A DNA stretch of 64,000 nucleotides, taken from assembly GCF_013393185.1 (NCBI RefSeq), contig NZ_QJQX01000018.1, forward strand, positions 1-64,000. The letters run 5' to 3'. This DNA comes from Sphingobium lactosutens. GTDB taxonomy: Bacteria > Pseudomonadota > Alphaproteobacteria > Sphingomonadales > Sphingomonadaceae. The number at the start of each line of letters is the position of its first letter. Positions within the stretch are counted from its first letter, which is position 1. This document shows positions 8,838 to 19,232 of the stretch, piece by piece. Under the pieces are notes generated by a model. The model saw only the letters and a program-made list of their open reading frames with translations, did not search any database and was not told where the DNA came from. The position numbers and the translations under genes are program-made.

Positions 8838-9091
8838 TCATGAACGACAGGAAACTGGTGCGATCCGTGTCAGCCGGGGCAGGCTGTTGTCGCGGGCGGC
8901 TAAAATCAATGTCCTCCCAAACCGAACCAAAGCGCTTCTGCATCCTCCAACGCCTCGAACATGTCTGGTTCCGCATGCATCCGCTTAAGATGACCGCGTA
9001 AGGTGTCGGGGTCGCCAGACCGGGGAAACGTCCGGTCGCCTGCCGCCGCTCTCGCCAGGTCTCCTATCCAGCCAGGCTGACTATGCTGACC
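8838..9091 (-). pseudogene. YozE SAM-like small protein remnant lacking its start
   Basis: The minus-strand frame ending at TGA 8840-8838 reads QPGWIGDLARAAAGDRTFP followed by SGDPDTLRGHLKRMH and MFEALEDAEALW, the pattern of the YozE SAM-like fold (GDLA...FP...L...FE..W). The frame is closed by a stop at 9100-9098 and has no credible start codon, so the first ~15 residues are lost. Function of the family is unknown. Confidence 0.35.
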
Positions 9092-9142
9092 TATTAATCA
9101 GGCACCGAATTGCTCAATCTGAACGGTCGCACACGCATCCCA

Positions 9143-9427
9143 TCACGGCTGTTGCAGAGGGTCGAAAGCGGACTTGCGCCATGTGTGGATGGCGCGCATC
9201 CGCGCTTCTTCCTCGTCCTCCCGTCGAAATTCCAGAGCAATCGCCGCATCTTCCGTGCTCAGCATGTCCGGTTTCCTCGCTTCGCGGGCTTCAGCCTCCC
9301 TTGCCTGCGCGTCCCAGGCCTTGGCGGCGGCCAGCGCAATCGTCCGCATCTTCTCAAGCGAGGCGGCGGCGGCAACCTGCCGATGATGCGCCGCCTGCTG
9401 TCTGCACATTGCTGAACTGTTGAACAT
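9143..9427 (-). CDS. Conserved alphaproteobacterial small protein, Ala/Arg-rich helical
   Basis: This 94-residue protein is dominated by charged and alanine-rich helix (RQQAAHHRQVAAAASLEKMR, then EARKPDMLSTEDAAIALEF) and may form a coiled coil. ATG 9427 lies 8 bp after the stop of the upstream small gene, so the two form an operon; ATG 9409 (MCRQQ) is a possible later start. Similar small proteins accompany the 9435-9809 gene in other sphingomonads (recalled, not checked). No function assigned. Confidence 0.55.
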   Translation of the reverse strand: MFNSSAMCRQQAAHHRQVAAAASLEKMRTIALAAAKAWDAQAREAEAREARKPDMLSTEDAAIALEFRREDEEEARMRAIHTWRKSAFDPLQQP

Positions 9428-9434
9428 GACTGAT

Positions 9435-9809
9435 CTACCGCCTGCCATTGGAGGGCGTATTTCGGACCCACAGCGGAACACAGCGCCAGTCCCTGGGCAG
9501 AGGGTCATCAGCCGGACGGATCTGCTCCGTCGCCGGGCCAGTTGGAACCGCCCCGGCTCGCGCGGCATCTCTATCCCGGCGCAATGTCGCCTCCAGATCC
9601 TTGGGATCGATCTGATGATGTTCGATTGTGGCGCCCGTTCGGACACGCAGGGTCGTCGCTGCCCGTCGAAAGGCCGTATGGACATGGCCTTCGATCGCTT
9701 CTTCATCCGTTTCCACTACATAGGAGCCGGCGGGCAAAAGCGCTTCGAAACCCGGCAGTTGGAAAGGCGCGCAAAACGTCATGTATTTTCGTGTGGTGCG
9801 CATGGTCAT
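9435..9809 (-). CDS. Conserved hypothetical protein (MRTTRKxMTF family)
   Basis: This 124-residue soluble protein begins MTMRTTRKYMTF and contains PFQLPGFEALLPAGSY and VETDEEAIEG, a layout seen in short conserved proteins of alphaproteobacteria. A second part, IDPKDLEATLRRDRDAA, matches a conserved C-terminal helix. No catalytic motif is seen. It is the first of two genes, followed 8 bp later by the Ala/Arg-rich protein. Confidence 0.6.
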   Translation of the reverse strand: MTMRTTRKYMTFCAPFQLPGFEALLPAGSYVVETDEEAIEGHVHTAFRRAATTLRVRTGATIEHHQIDPKDLEATLRRDRDAARAGAVPTGPATEQIRPADDPLPRDWRCVPLWVRNTPSNGRR

Positions 9810-10022
9810 GACGGCATCGCATTGGCAGGGTGGGTGCGTGTCCGATCATCGAACATTTGCGTTATCTCCCGTTTGCAGGCGGGAGCACGATCGTCTCTCT
9901 GTCACAACATGCCTGCGGCATGATCGGGGTGATGAAGGATTGTACCATGAAATGTCCGGGTGACGCGCATCTATTCGACCGCACCGCAATCTTAGGATGA
10001 AATGCCGCCGATTCGAAGTCGC

Positions 10023-11648
<1,626 letters not shown>

Positions 11649-11874
11649 GGTCTGACTTTTCCTGGCGCTGGTCCGCGACTAAAGTGTCGCTTTCACAAGC
11701 GGAAGCCAGCGCTGCCAATTTGCGAGCTGACAGTCTTAACTCGGACCGCCAATGACCATCATATGCGCCCTGCCGAGATCAATAACAAGCGCGACCCGTG
11801 CAGCAACTGTTGGACGCTGTTCATGAGTTTGGAACCGAGCTTTCCCATCGGAGCAGTCATTTCCTGCGCGAAGG

Positions 11875-13194
11875 TTAGAGCGATCCCACCTTTATCTTTG
11901 AGCCATCAAGCAGCCGGCTTAGCCGGAAGTGGGACGGATCCACCGCCGGCCTGTCCTGAGCGACCAATTGTGCTGCCAGATAACCGATGCCAGGCCCCAG
12001 CCCAAATCCATGGCCCGAGCAGCCCGCCGCCAGATATAGGCCGTCCACTGTGCCGGTGGCGGAGATGACCGGTACGGCATCGGGTGTGCAATCGACATAA
12101 GCACCCCAGGCATGGTCGATCTCCAGCCCCTCCAACTGCGGGAAGGTGCCGCGCACATTGTCCATGATCGCATCGACCAACCGATGGCTAGGGGCGGGAT
12201 CAAGAATGCGGTTGCGCTCGAAAATGCGGTCGCTGCCGAAAAGGGCGGCCAGCGATTCCGGGCCTTTGATGAAGGAGCGGCCGATCTGCATCCTTACGGC
12301 CTTCAGCCGCTGGATGAATTGCGGCATGAATGCGTGCGCAAAGGCAATGCCCTGGGGAGTCAGTTCCAAAGCGGCGCGCCCGCTGATTGCCAAGGTATAG
12401 CTTCCATCGAGACGGCGGGTCATCGCCAGATCGGGGCAATAGAGAACTTCGCCGACATTCACCGTCGGCTTGGTGCGGATGGCGGTCTGGCGCACACTCG
12501 CCTGCGGGAATGTAACCCCATGCCGGCGCAGAAAACCGGAAGCCCAGGCGCCCGCCGCGCAAAGGACTGCGTCGGCCCTGATGAACCCCTTTTCACTGTG
12601 GACGCCTGTGACCCTCCCATTGGTAATGTCGAGGCTACGTACCGCGCAATTCTGGTGAAGGGTTGCGCCCAACGCTCGGGCACCTTCGGCGAGGATCGGC
12701 GCAGCTAGGGCCGGTTCGGCCTTGCCATCCGCGACGGAATGCAGGCCTCCAACCCATTTGCGGCGGGTTTCCGGGATGCGCGCGGCGGCCTGCGCGGCGC
12801 TCAGCATATGGGTTTCGACGCTGAACTCGCGGGCTGTCGGGCGCCAGGCTTCCCAACCCGCGAGCATCGCGGCATCGTGGGTTGTGTAGACAAGGCCGGT
12901 GCGGCGAAACCCCAGATCCTGTCCGATTTCACCGGCCAGACTGTCCCACAGCGACATAGAGAGAAGCGACAGGGGCATCTCGCGTGGGTCGCGGTTCTGC
13001 AGGCGGCACCAGCCCCATGTGCGGCTGGACTGCTCACAGGCGATATGGCCCTTTTCGAGCAGAGCGACGGACAGGCCCCGTTTCGCGAGATAATAGGCCG
13101 ATGCGGCCCCGACGATGCCGCCGCCGATGATGACGACGTCCACGGCATCGGGCAGGCTCTCGTTGCTCGCGACAGGACGAACGACTGGATACAT
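11875..13194 (-). CDS. FAD-dependent oxidoreductase, D-amino-acid/sarcosine oxidase (DAO) family
   Basis: This 439-residue protein starts with a Rossmann FAD-binding motif (VVIIGGGIVGAASAYYLAKRG) at residues ~20-42 and ends with the second FAD contact LYLAAGCSGHGFGLGPGIG. Such enzymes oxidise secondary amines or D-amino acids to imines. It is the last gene of the minus-strand operon 19103-11875. With RidA (imine hydrolysis), a D-amino-acid-type PLP enzyme and an aldehyde dehydrogenase upstream, degradation of an amino-acid-derived substrate is the natural reading; the exact substrate is unknown. Confidence 0.85.
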   Translation of the reverse strand: MYPVVRPVASNESLPDAVDVVIIGGGIVGAASAYYLAKRGLSVALLEKGHIACEQSSRTWGWCRLQNRDPREMPLSLLSMSLWDSLAGEIGQDLGFRRTGLVYTTHDAAMLAGWEAWRPTAREFSVETHMLSAAQAAARIPETRRKWVGGLHSVADGKAEPALAAPILAEGARALGATLHQNCAVRSLDITNGRVTGVHSEKGFIRADAVLCAAGAWASGFLRRHGVTFPQASVRQTAIRTKPTVNVGEVLYCPDLAMTRRLDGSYTLAISGRAALELTPQGIAFAHAFMPQFIQRLKAVRMQIGRSFIKGPESLAALFGSDRIFERNRILDPAPSHRLVDAIMDNVRGTFPQLEGLEIDHAWGAYVDCTPDAVPVISATGTVDGLYLAAGCSGHGFGLGPGIGYLAAQLVAQDRPAVDPSHFRLSRLLDGSKIKVGSL

Positions 13195-13240
13195 TTGGAG
13201 GAACCTCTATCGATGGTCGGGGCGGGCCGTTATCGGCGCA

Positions 13241-14422
13241 TTACAGATATTTGAGCCACCAGATGTCCTTGCGCCGTTTCTTGAGGTTCGAGAACCAGCG
13301 CGTCGGGAAATAGAGCGGCACGATCAGGCCCAGATACCAGACCCAAACCCAGCAGAGCGAGTCCACGCCGAAAATATCGCCATGATTAGTGCCCCAGATA
13401 GCCCGCGCAGTCAGGTAAAGAACACGCAGCAGGTAAAGGTGGAAGAGGTAGAAGAACATCGGCGCGCCGCCCATGACGGACAGCCAGTGCGTCAGCCGGC
13501 TGTCATTCGCCCGCTCAAAAGCGGCAAGCAGGATGAGGCCGATGCCCAGCGTTGGCAGGAGGAACAACAACGACGGGGGATATTTGGTGAGCGCAAGGAA
13601 GCTCATGACTGTGCGGACCGGCTCGCCGGGAACGACGAACCAGGGCGCGTCACCATAGATGTTGAGTGCGCGCAGGATCAGGAAGCCGACGATCATTCCC
13701 GTGCCGGTGGCCAATAAAATGCGACGGCGTTCCCCGGTGGTCAGTTTCGAAAACCAGCCGCCGGCCGACCATCCCAGGCAGATCACGCCGATCCAGGGTA
13801 GGACGGGATAGTTGAACTTGATGACCGTGCCTGCCAGTTCAATCTGAGAGCGTTCGTGGATGATGGCCCAGGGCTCGAATAGTGGATGGTCGGGCAGAAA
13901 GACGATGCCATCGAGCAGATTGTGTCCCGCGACTAACGCAATCCCCAGTAGCAGGATGACGCGCGCGGGCAGATGAATGAGCGCCGCCAATATGATCATG
14001 CAGAGGCCGATGGCCCATATCACCTGCAAAAAGACAAACTGCGGAACCAGCTCGGCACGCCAGGAAAAATTCACCAGCGTCAGCTCCAGCAGCACAAGAA
14101 AAGCGCCGCGGCTAAGTAGGAAACCGCTGGTTTCGGCCGGACTGTGGCGCTGGCCATAGAGATAGGCCGACAGGCCGGTAAGAGCGACGAAGATCGGCGC
14201 ACAAAGCGTACTGGTGATTCGGGTGAAGAACAGCGCAGGCATGATCGTCCGCGCATCCACCGGGTCGCCCACGGGCATGTAGAGGAACCAGGTTTCCCGC
14301 ACATGGTCGAGCAACATGATGACCATGACCAGCCCGCGCAGGGCGTCGATGCTTTGCAGCCGTGATCCGCTGGCGACGGGACTGCGCGCGGTCGAAGCGG
14401 ACGGGTAAGCGAGGGTGGCCAT
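13241..14422 (-). CDS. DUF1624 (HGSNAT-like) integral membrane acyltransferase
   Basis: This 393-residue membrane protein has ten or more predicted helices. The N-terminal RLQSIDALRGLVMVIMLLDH is the signature of the DUF1624/heparan-alpha-glucosaminide N-acetyltransferase family; the Asp/His pair in the first helix is typical. Family members transfer acyl groups across the membrane. ATG 14422 was chosen because conserved sequence starts soon after and it lies 29 bp from the RidA stop. Its presence in an amino-acid catabolic operon is odd and suggests either substrate (de)acylation or chance co-transcription. Confidence 0.8.
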   Translation of the reverse strand: MATLAYPSASTARSPVASGSRLQSIDALRGLVMVIMLLDHVRETWFLYMPVGDPVDARTIMPALFFTRITSTLCAPIFVALTGLSAYLYGQRHSPAETSGFLLSRGAFLVLLELTLVNFSWRAELVPQFVFLQVIWAIGLCMIILAALIHLPARVILLLGIALVAGHNLLDGIVFLPDHPLFEPWAIIHERSQIELAGTVIKFNYPVLPWIGVICLGWSAGGWFSKLTTGERRRILLATGTGMIVGFLILRALNIYGDAPWFVVPGEPVRTVMSFLALTKYPPSLLFLLPTLGIGLILLAAFERANDSRLTHWLSVMGGAPMFFYLFHLYLLRVLYLTARAIWGTNHGDIFGVDSLCWVWVWYLGLIVPLYFPTRWFSNLKKRRKDIWWLKYL

Positions 14423-14451
14423 GGGCGCCTCCGGTTGATGAGGGGGAAGGT

Positions 14452-14844
14452 CTAGGCAGGAATGCGGGCGATCGCGTCCACCTCGACCAGAAAGCCGTAA
14501 TGCAGCTGAGGAACCGGAACGACGGTGCGGGCGGGCCGGGCATCGCCGAGCATCTCGCTGTAGATACGGTTGAGCTCCGGCCAATTCTCCACGCCGACGA
14601 TGTAAGCGGTGACCCGGCACACATCGTCCGGCTGGCCGCCCGCCGCCTCCAGGATCGCCAGCATGTTGGCGAGTGCCTGCCGTGCCTGCGTCTCAAAGCC
14701 CATGTCGGGCAGCGGAGCCTTGTCGGCGCGGATGGGCAACTGACCCGAAATATAGAGATCGTCACCCGAACGCATGGCCTGGGAATAATGGCCCGCCGGC
14801 GCCGGTGCGGCTTCGGTCAAGATCGGTTGTGGCCTGTCGTTCAT
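14452..14844 (-). CDS. RidA family protein (imine/enamine deaminase)
   Basis: This 130-residue YjgF/YER057c/UK114 protein has the APAPAGHYSQAMRSGDDLYI and SGQLP motifs and ends near PARTVVPVPQL and VEVDAIARI. RidA proteins hydrolyse reactive imines released by PLP enzymes and amine oxidases. ATG 14844 overlaps the upstream stop by one base and has GGAGG six bases before it, better placed than for the ATG at 14850. Its position between a PLP enzyme and an FAD amine oxidase fits imine clearance. The Arg of the active site is present in PARTVV. Confidence 0.88.
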   Translation of the reverse strand: MNDRPQPILTEAAPAPAGHYSQAMRSGDDLYISGQLPIRADKAPLPDMGFETQARQALANMLAILEAAGGQPDDVCRVTAYIVGVENWPELNRIYSEMLGDARPARTVVPVPQLHYGFLVEVDAIARIPA

Positions 14845-16025
14845 CACCATCCTCCAAAGCGCTGCCACTCGCCATGGACAATGTCCGAAGCGCTGTGGAC
14901 GACATGATAACTGCGGTGCTGCGCCCCGGTGGCGCAGGCATGGTTGGGAAGGATGCGGACCCGGTCGCCGATCTTGAGTTCGGGAAGCGAAGCGTCCGTT
15001 CCGGGCCGCACCATGATGATGCCATGCTCCTGATTGGCGTCGGCCAGGATCAGATCGTCATAGGGCTGCCCGCTGCTGTCGCAAACGATGCCATAGCCCT
15101 GATTGACCGCCTGCTTTGCGGTGCCGCGATCCTGCGACATTGCCATCCAGCCTGCGTCGACCAATATCCACCCCTTTTCCCGCTGATGGCCGATCACGGT
15201 CGCCAGGACGGAAAGCGCTATATCCTCGATCTTGCAGATGCCGACCCCGGCCATGACCAGATCGAAAAAGACGAATACGCCCGCGCGCACTTCCGTCACG
15301 CCTGTCAGATCGACGGCATGATGCGCGGTCGGCGTGGAGCCAACGCTGACCGCCGGACAGGGCAAGCCTGCGTTGCGCAGGATCGTGGCTGCTTCCACGA
15401 CGCTGGAGCGCTCCTCTTCGGCGCGGCGGCGCAGTTCCTCTTCGCCGCGCGCGGCATAGCTACCCCCCGCGTGGGTCAGCACGCCGCGCAGTTGGGCGCC
15501 CTCGACCAGCGCCTTGCCGATCGCGACAAGACGATCCTCATCCCCCGGCAGGACACCGGCGCGATGGCCGTCGCAATCGATCTCGATCAGCGCGGGAATG
15601 GGGTCGCCCGCTTCCCGCGAGGCTGCCGCGACCGCCTGAGCCTGCTCGACGGTATCGAGCACGACGGCCAGATCGACCCCCTGCCTGCGCAGCGCAATGA
15701 CCTTGGCCAGCTTCCACGGTGCGATGCCGACGGCATAGATGATGTCGCGCACGCCAGCGGCCGCAAAAAATTCCGCCTCCTTGAGCGTCGATACCGTGGC
15801 CGGCCCCTGGGGGCTTGCCATGACGCGCTGCGCGATCTCCACCGATTTCGCCGTCTTGAGGTGCGGCCGTAGGGTTACGTTCAAAGGCGCGAGCCGCTCC
15901 CGCAGCCGGGCGATATTGCGTTCCATGCGGTCGGCGTCCAGGACAAGGCATGGCGTTTCCAGATCGCCAAGTCGCTTGGCGGCGTCCGGGATGTCTATGG
16001 CTTCCAATGTCTCTGCTACACTCAC
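14844..16025 (-). CDS. DSD1-family PLP enzyme (D-threonine aldolase / D-serine dehydratase-like)
   Basis: This protein of about 393 residues has the fold-type III alanine-racemase barrel. The N-terminal block DLETPCLVLDADRMERNIAR precedes LRPHLKTAKS with the PLP lysine, and the C-terminal domain has DRVRILPNHACAT with the His/Cys zinc site of this family. Members cleave D-threonine-type beta-hydroxy amino acids or dehydrate D-serine. GTG 16025 is preferred for its AAGGA; ATG 16079 would add 18 residues. Cleavage of a beta-hydroxy D-amino acid would give an aldehyde for the upstream dehydrogenase. Confidence 0.85.
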   Translation of the reverse strand: MSVAETLEAIDIPDAAKRLGDLETPCLVLDADRMERNIARLRERLAPLNVTLRPHLKTAKSVEIAQRVMASPQGPATVSTLKEAEFFAAAGVRDIIYAVGIAPWKLAKVIALRRQGVDLAVVLDTVEQAQAVAAASREAGDPIPALIEIDCDGHRAGVLPGDEDRLVAIGKALVEGAQLRGVLTHAGGSYAARGEEELRRRAEEERSSVVEAATILRNAGLPCPAVSVGSTPTAHHAVDLTGVTEVRAGVFVFFDLVMAGVGICKIEDIALSVLATVIGHQREKGWILVDAGWMAMSQDRGTAKQAVNQGYGIVCDSSGQPYDDLILADANQEHGIIMVRPGTDASLPELKIGDRVRILPNHACATGAQHRSYHVVHSASDIVHGEWQRFGGW

Positions 16026-16125
16026 GGTGGCTGTCCTTGCTGATCTTGAAGGCGATGCTGCATGACGCTGAGCGATCATGCAATTAACGGTTCCTGCATG
16101 TCTGGATAAGGTCAGGCTTAATGCT

Positions 16126-17667
16126 TTATCCGTCCCACCAGACATGTTCGGCAAAAGTATATCCCATGAAACCGCCCAGAGGCACGGGATAGAGACCCTT
16201 TAACCGGCGATCATGGCCGTCGAGCAGGCTGATGAAGACTGGGATGGCGCTGCCGCAATATTGGCGCACAAGACCCTGCATCTCCCCGTAAAGCTGTTTG
16301 CGCTTCGCCTGATCCGACTCTCCCCGCGCTTCCAGCAGCAGACGGTCGAACCGGGGATTCTGCCAGCCCGATTCATTCCAGGTCGCGTCCGACTTGTAAA
16401 ACAGGCTGAAGATCATGTCGGCGGTGGGGCGGGGATTGCTGTTCCCGAAGCCGAGCGGATGCTTCATCCAGTGCGTCGACCAGTAACCGTCCGCCGGCAC
16501 GCGGTTGACGGCGAGGTTGAGGCCCACGCGCGAGCCATATTCCTGAAGGACCGATGCCATGTCGACCGACCCTTCGGCCGCCGGGGAGGCATAGAGTGGC
16601 AGGCGCATACCGGCGATGCCCGACCTTTGCAGGTGCCATTTCGCGCGATCCAGATCGAGTTTGGTCTGGGGCAAGTCGGTGCGGAAATAGGGATGGGAAG
16701 GCGGAATGGGATGATCATTGGCGATGGTCGCATAGTTGCGGAACAGCGCCCGGTTGATCAGCGGCCGGTCGAGCAGATATTTGATCGCCGCGTTGAAATG
16801 CGGGTTGGATGTCGGCAGCCGGTCCTGCCGGATGATGAGATTGGTATAGAGGCCGGATTTGGTTTCGATGATGCCGTGGGCGGGCGATGCGAGGATGCGA
16901 CGGGTCGATCGGGGATTGACCGCGTTGATGAGGTGTACGTCGCCCGACAGCAGCGCGTTGACCCGGCTGACCTCGTCTGGGATGCCGATCAGTTCGATCT
17001 CGTCCAGATAGGGTTTGCCGGGCTTCCAGAAATTGGGGTTGCGCCGGACCAGTGTGCGGATACCGGGGCGGAATTGCGCCAGTGCGAATGGGCCGGTCCC
17101 GTTTGCCGCACGGAAATCCCTTTGCCCCTCCGCGACGATCAGGAAATGAGATTGGGCAAGGATCGCGGGCAGATCGGCATTGGGACCGACCAGCCTGATC
17201 TGTAGCTCCAGCGGTCCGGTCGCCTTGATCTGTGCAAACTGGCGGGCGATGTCCGCCATTTTCGAGCCGACCCTCGGATCTTTATGGCGGAGCAGGGAAA
17301 AGACCACATCTGCCGATGTCAGACTTTTCCCATTGTGAAAGGTGACGCCTTTGCGCAGCCGCACATGCCACAGCATCTGGTCCCGGCTGACCATGGTTTC
17401 GGCCAGGGCCGGCCGGGGATTGAGCGCCCGATCCAGTTCCGTGAGGCCGCTGTACAGCATGAAGTGCCGGACATAATCGGTGTTGAGCGCGCCCTTTGCG
17501 GGATCGAGCGTATCCGCCGTCGAGGTAGACGTACTGGCGACGCGAATGCGCCCGCCTTTGCGTGGCCGACCGGCACTGGCGGCGGCGCCTGGCAGCATAA
17601 TGCCGCTCGCGCTCATCGCCACGCCTGACCCAAGCAGGTCGCGACGGCTGAAAAGCGGATCGCTCAT
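16126..17667 (-). CDS. Family 5 solute-binding protein with Tat signal, no permease nearby
   Basis: This 513-residue SBP_bac_5 (oligopeptide/DppA-type) protein has an N-terminal twin-arginine signal (LFSRRDLLGSG) and an Ala-rich cleavage region ending near residue 31. Typical blocks include VRLRKGVTFHNGKSLTSADVVFS and NGTGPFALAQF. It should bind a peptide-like or amino-acid-derived ligand in the periplasm. No ABC permease or ATPase genes lie in the operon, so it must serve transporters encoded elsewhere or act as a sensor. The start overlaps the ALDH stop (ATGA). Confidence 0.85.
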   Translation of the reverse strand: MSDPLFSRRDLLGSGVAMSASGIMLPGAAASAGRPRKGGRIRVASTSTSTADTLDPAKGALNTDYVRHFMLYSGLTELDRALNPRPALAETMVSRDQMLWHVRLRKGVTFHNGKSLTSADVVFSLLRHKDPRVGSKMADIARQFAQIKATGPLELQIRLVGPNADLPAILAQSHFLIVAEGQRDFRAANGTGPFALAQFRPGIRTLVRRNPNFWKPGKPYLDEIELIGIPDEVSRVNALLSGDVHLINAVNPRSTRRILASPAHGIIETKSGLYTNLIIRQDRLPTSNPHFNAAIKYLLDRPLINRALFRNYATIANDHPIPPSHPYFRTDLPQTKLDLDRAKWHLQRSGIAGMRLPLYASPAAEGSVDMASVLQEYGSRVGLNLAVNRVPADGYWSTHWMKHPLGFGNSNPRPTADMIFSLFYKSDATWNESGWQNPRFDRLLLEARGESDQAKRKQLYGEMQGLVRQYCGSAIPVFISLLDGHDRRLKGLYPVPLGGFMGYTFAEHVWWDG

Positions 17668-19103
17668 GCCGGGAAATAGCCCAATATCGCCTTGGTTTCG
17701 AGATATTCTTCCAGACCGAAGATGCCATATTCGCGGCCATTGCCGGACTGCTTGTAACCGCCGAACGCGGCAAAGCCGTCCCAGGCGGGATGGTTGATAT
17801 GCACCTGTCCAGCCCTGATCCGGGCGGCGACGCGGCGCGCGCGGTCAAGATCGCCTGACTGGACATGGGAACCCAGTCCATAGACGGTGTCGTTGGCGAT
17901 GCGGATGGCGTCGTCTTCATCCTGATAAGGGATCAGGCACAACACCGGCCCGAAGATTTCCTCCTGCGCGATCCGGATATCCGGCCGGACTTCGGAGAAG
18001 ATCGTCGGTCTGGCGAAATAGCCGCGCGATACGCCTTCGGGTCGACCCGGCCCACCGCACAGCAGTTTAGCGCCTTCCATGATGCCGGCGCCGATCATGG
18101 CCTGCACCTTGTCGAACTGGCTGCGGTTGGCTAGCGGGCCGAGAACCGTGTCTTCCAACAGCGGATCGCCCACCGTCATCGATGCCGCAGCGGCAATGGC
18201 CAGCGTTTCGACTTCCGCCAGTCGCCCGGAGGGTACGAGCATCCGCGTCGGCGCGCTGCACGATTGACCAACGTTGCGAAACGCCGCCGCTACCCCGAGC
18301 GGCACGACCTGCGCGAAATCGGCATCGTCCAGCAGGATATTGGGTGATTTGCCACCCAGCTCCTGCGTTACCCTTTTCACGGTGGGCGCGGCCGCTTGGG
18401 CGACCAGCACACCCGCCCGGGTGGATCCGGTGATGGAGATCATGTCGATATCGGGATGTGCTGCGATGGCCGCGCCAACCTCCGCGCCGGTGCCGCTCAA
18501 CATGTTGAAGACGCCCGGTGGCGTTCCTGCATCATGCATGATTTGCGCGAACAGATGGGCGCTGAACGGCGAAAACTCGCTGGGTTTGAGTACGATGGTA
18601 CAGCCCGCCGCGATAGCCGGCGCGACCTTGGCCGTGATTTGGTACAGCGGCCAGTTCCACGGGGTTATGAGGCCGCAGACGCCAATCGCCTCCTTTGCGA
18701 TGGCCGTCGTTCCCTGCTGGCGGATGAAGGCATAATCGCTCAACACCTCGATCGCGGCGCGGACATGCGCGATGCCGAACGGCACCTGTGATGCACGCGA
18801 AAAGGCGATGGCACTGCCCATTTCGAGGGAGATCGCCTGCGCAAGTTCCTCGAACCGCTCCTCCATCAGCTTAAGGATGCTCTGCAACAGGGCGCCGCGG
18901 TCAGCGGGCGATGTCAGCGAGAAGGAAGCGAAAGCTTGGCGAGCCGCCGCAACCGCTCTGCGGACATCAGTCGCGCTCCCGGCCACCACGGATCCGATGA
19001 CCTCCTCGGTCACCGGGTTGATCACGGTGATGGAGGGCAAGCATCCTGCCGATGCCTGCCAGCAGCCGTCGATATAGATCTGATCGCAATGCGGTACGGT
19101 CAT
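17664..19103 (-). CDS. NAD(P)-dependent aldehyde dehydrogenase
   Basis: This 479-residue aldehyde dehydrogenase oxidises an aldehyde to its acid. Visible motifs: cofactor binding TPWNWPLYQ and KPSEFSPFSA, the glycine motif SITGSTRAG, the catalytic Glu in TQELGGKSPN and the catalytic Cys in NVGQSCSAPTR. It is the first gene of the minus-strand operon and is divergent from a LysR gene, the usual arrangement for LysR-activated catabolic operons. The aldehyde probably comes from the downstream DSD1-type aldolase or FAD oxidase. Confidence 0.9.
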   Translation of the reverse strand: MTVPHCDQIYIDGCWQASAGCLPSITVINPVTEEVIGSVVAGSATDVRRAVAAARQAFASFSLTSPADRGALLQSILKLMEERFEELAQAISLEMGSAIAFSRASQVPFGIAHVRAAIEVLSDYAFIRQQGTTAIAKEAIGVCGLITPWNWPLYQITAKVAPAIAAGCTIVLKPSEFSPFSAHLFAQIMHDAGTPPGVFNMLSGTGAEVGAAIAAHPDIDMISITGSTRAGVLVAQAAAPTVKRVTQELGGKSPNILLDDADFAQVVPLGVAAAFRNVGQSCSAPTRMLVPSGRLAEVETLAIAAAASMTVGDPLLEDTVLGPLANRSQFDKVQAMIGAGIMEGAKLLCGGPGRPEGVSRGYFARPTIFSEVRPDIRIAQEEIFGPVLCLIPYQDEDDAIRIANDTVYGLGSHVQSGDLDRARRVAARIRAGQVHINHPAWDGFAAFGGYKQSGNGREYGIFGLEEYLETKAILGYFPA

Positions 19104-19232
19104 TATCGAACCTTTCAGCGTCAGGCGAACAGCGTCTCCGCCAAGATTGCCCGTTGTTCCGATGCCCAGGATATGCCAAATCGTGAATGCTGCAATTAAT
19201 CTGATCTTTATGTTGAATTAAGGCATAACCTA
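19104..19232. promoter_or_regulatory. Divergent LysR/ALDH control region with twin AATTAA boxes
   Basis: This 129-bp AT-rich intergenic region lies between the ALDH operon and its LysR regulator. Two AATTAA boxes, at 19194-19199 and 19216-19221, are 22 bp apart (about two helical turns), a spacing suited to a LysR tetramer. Binding is inferred from position only. Confidence 0.35.

Noticed and set aside
11649..11874. CIRCE operator or groES upstream of groEL
   Set aside because: No TTAGCACTC-N9-GAGTGCTAA-like repeat and no ~95-codon frame are present.
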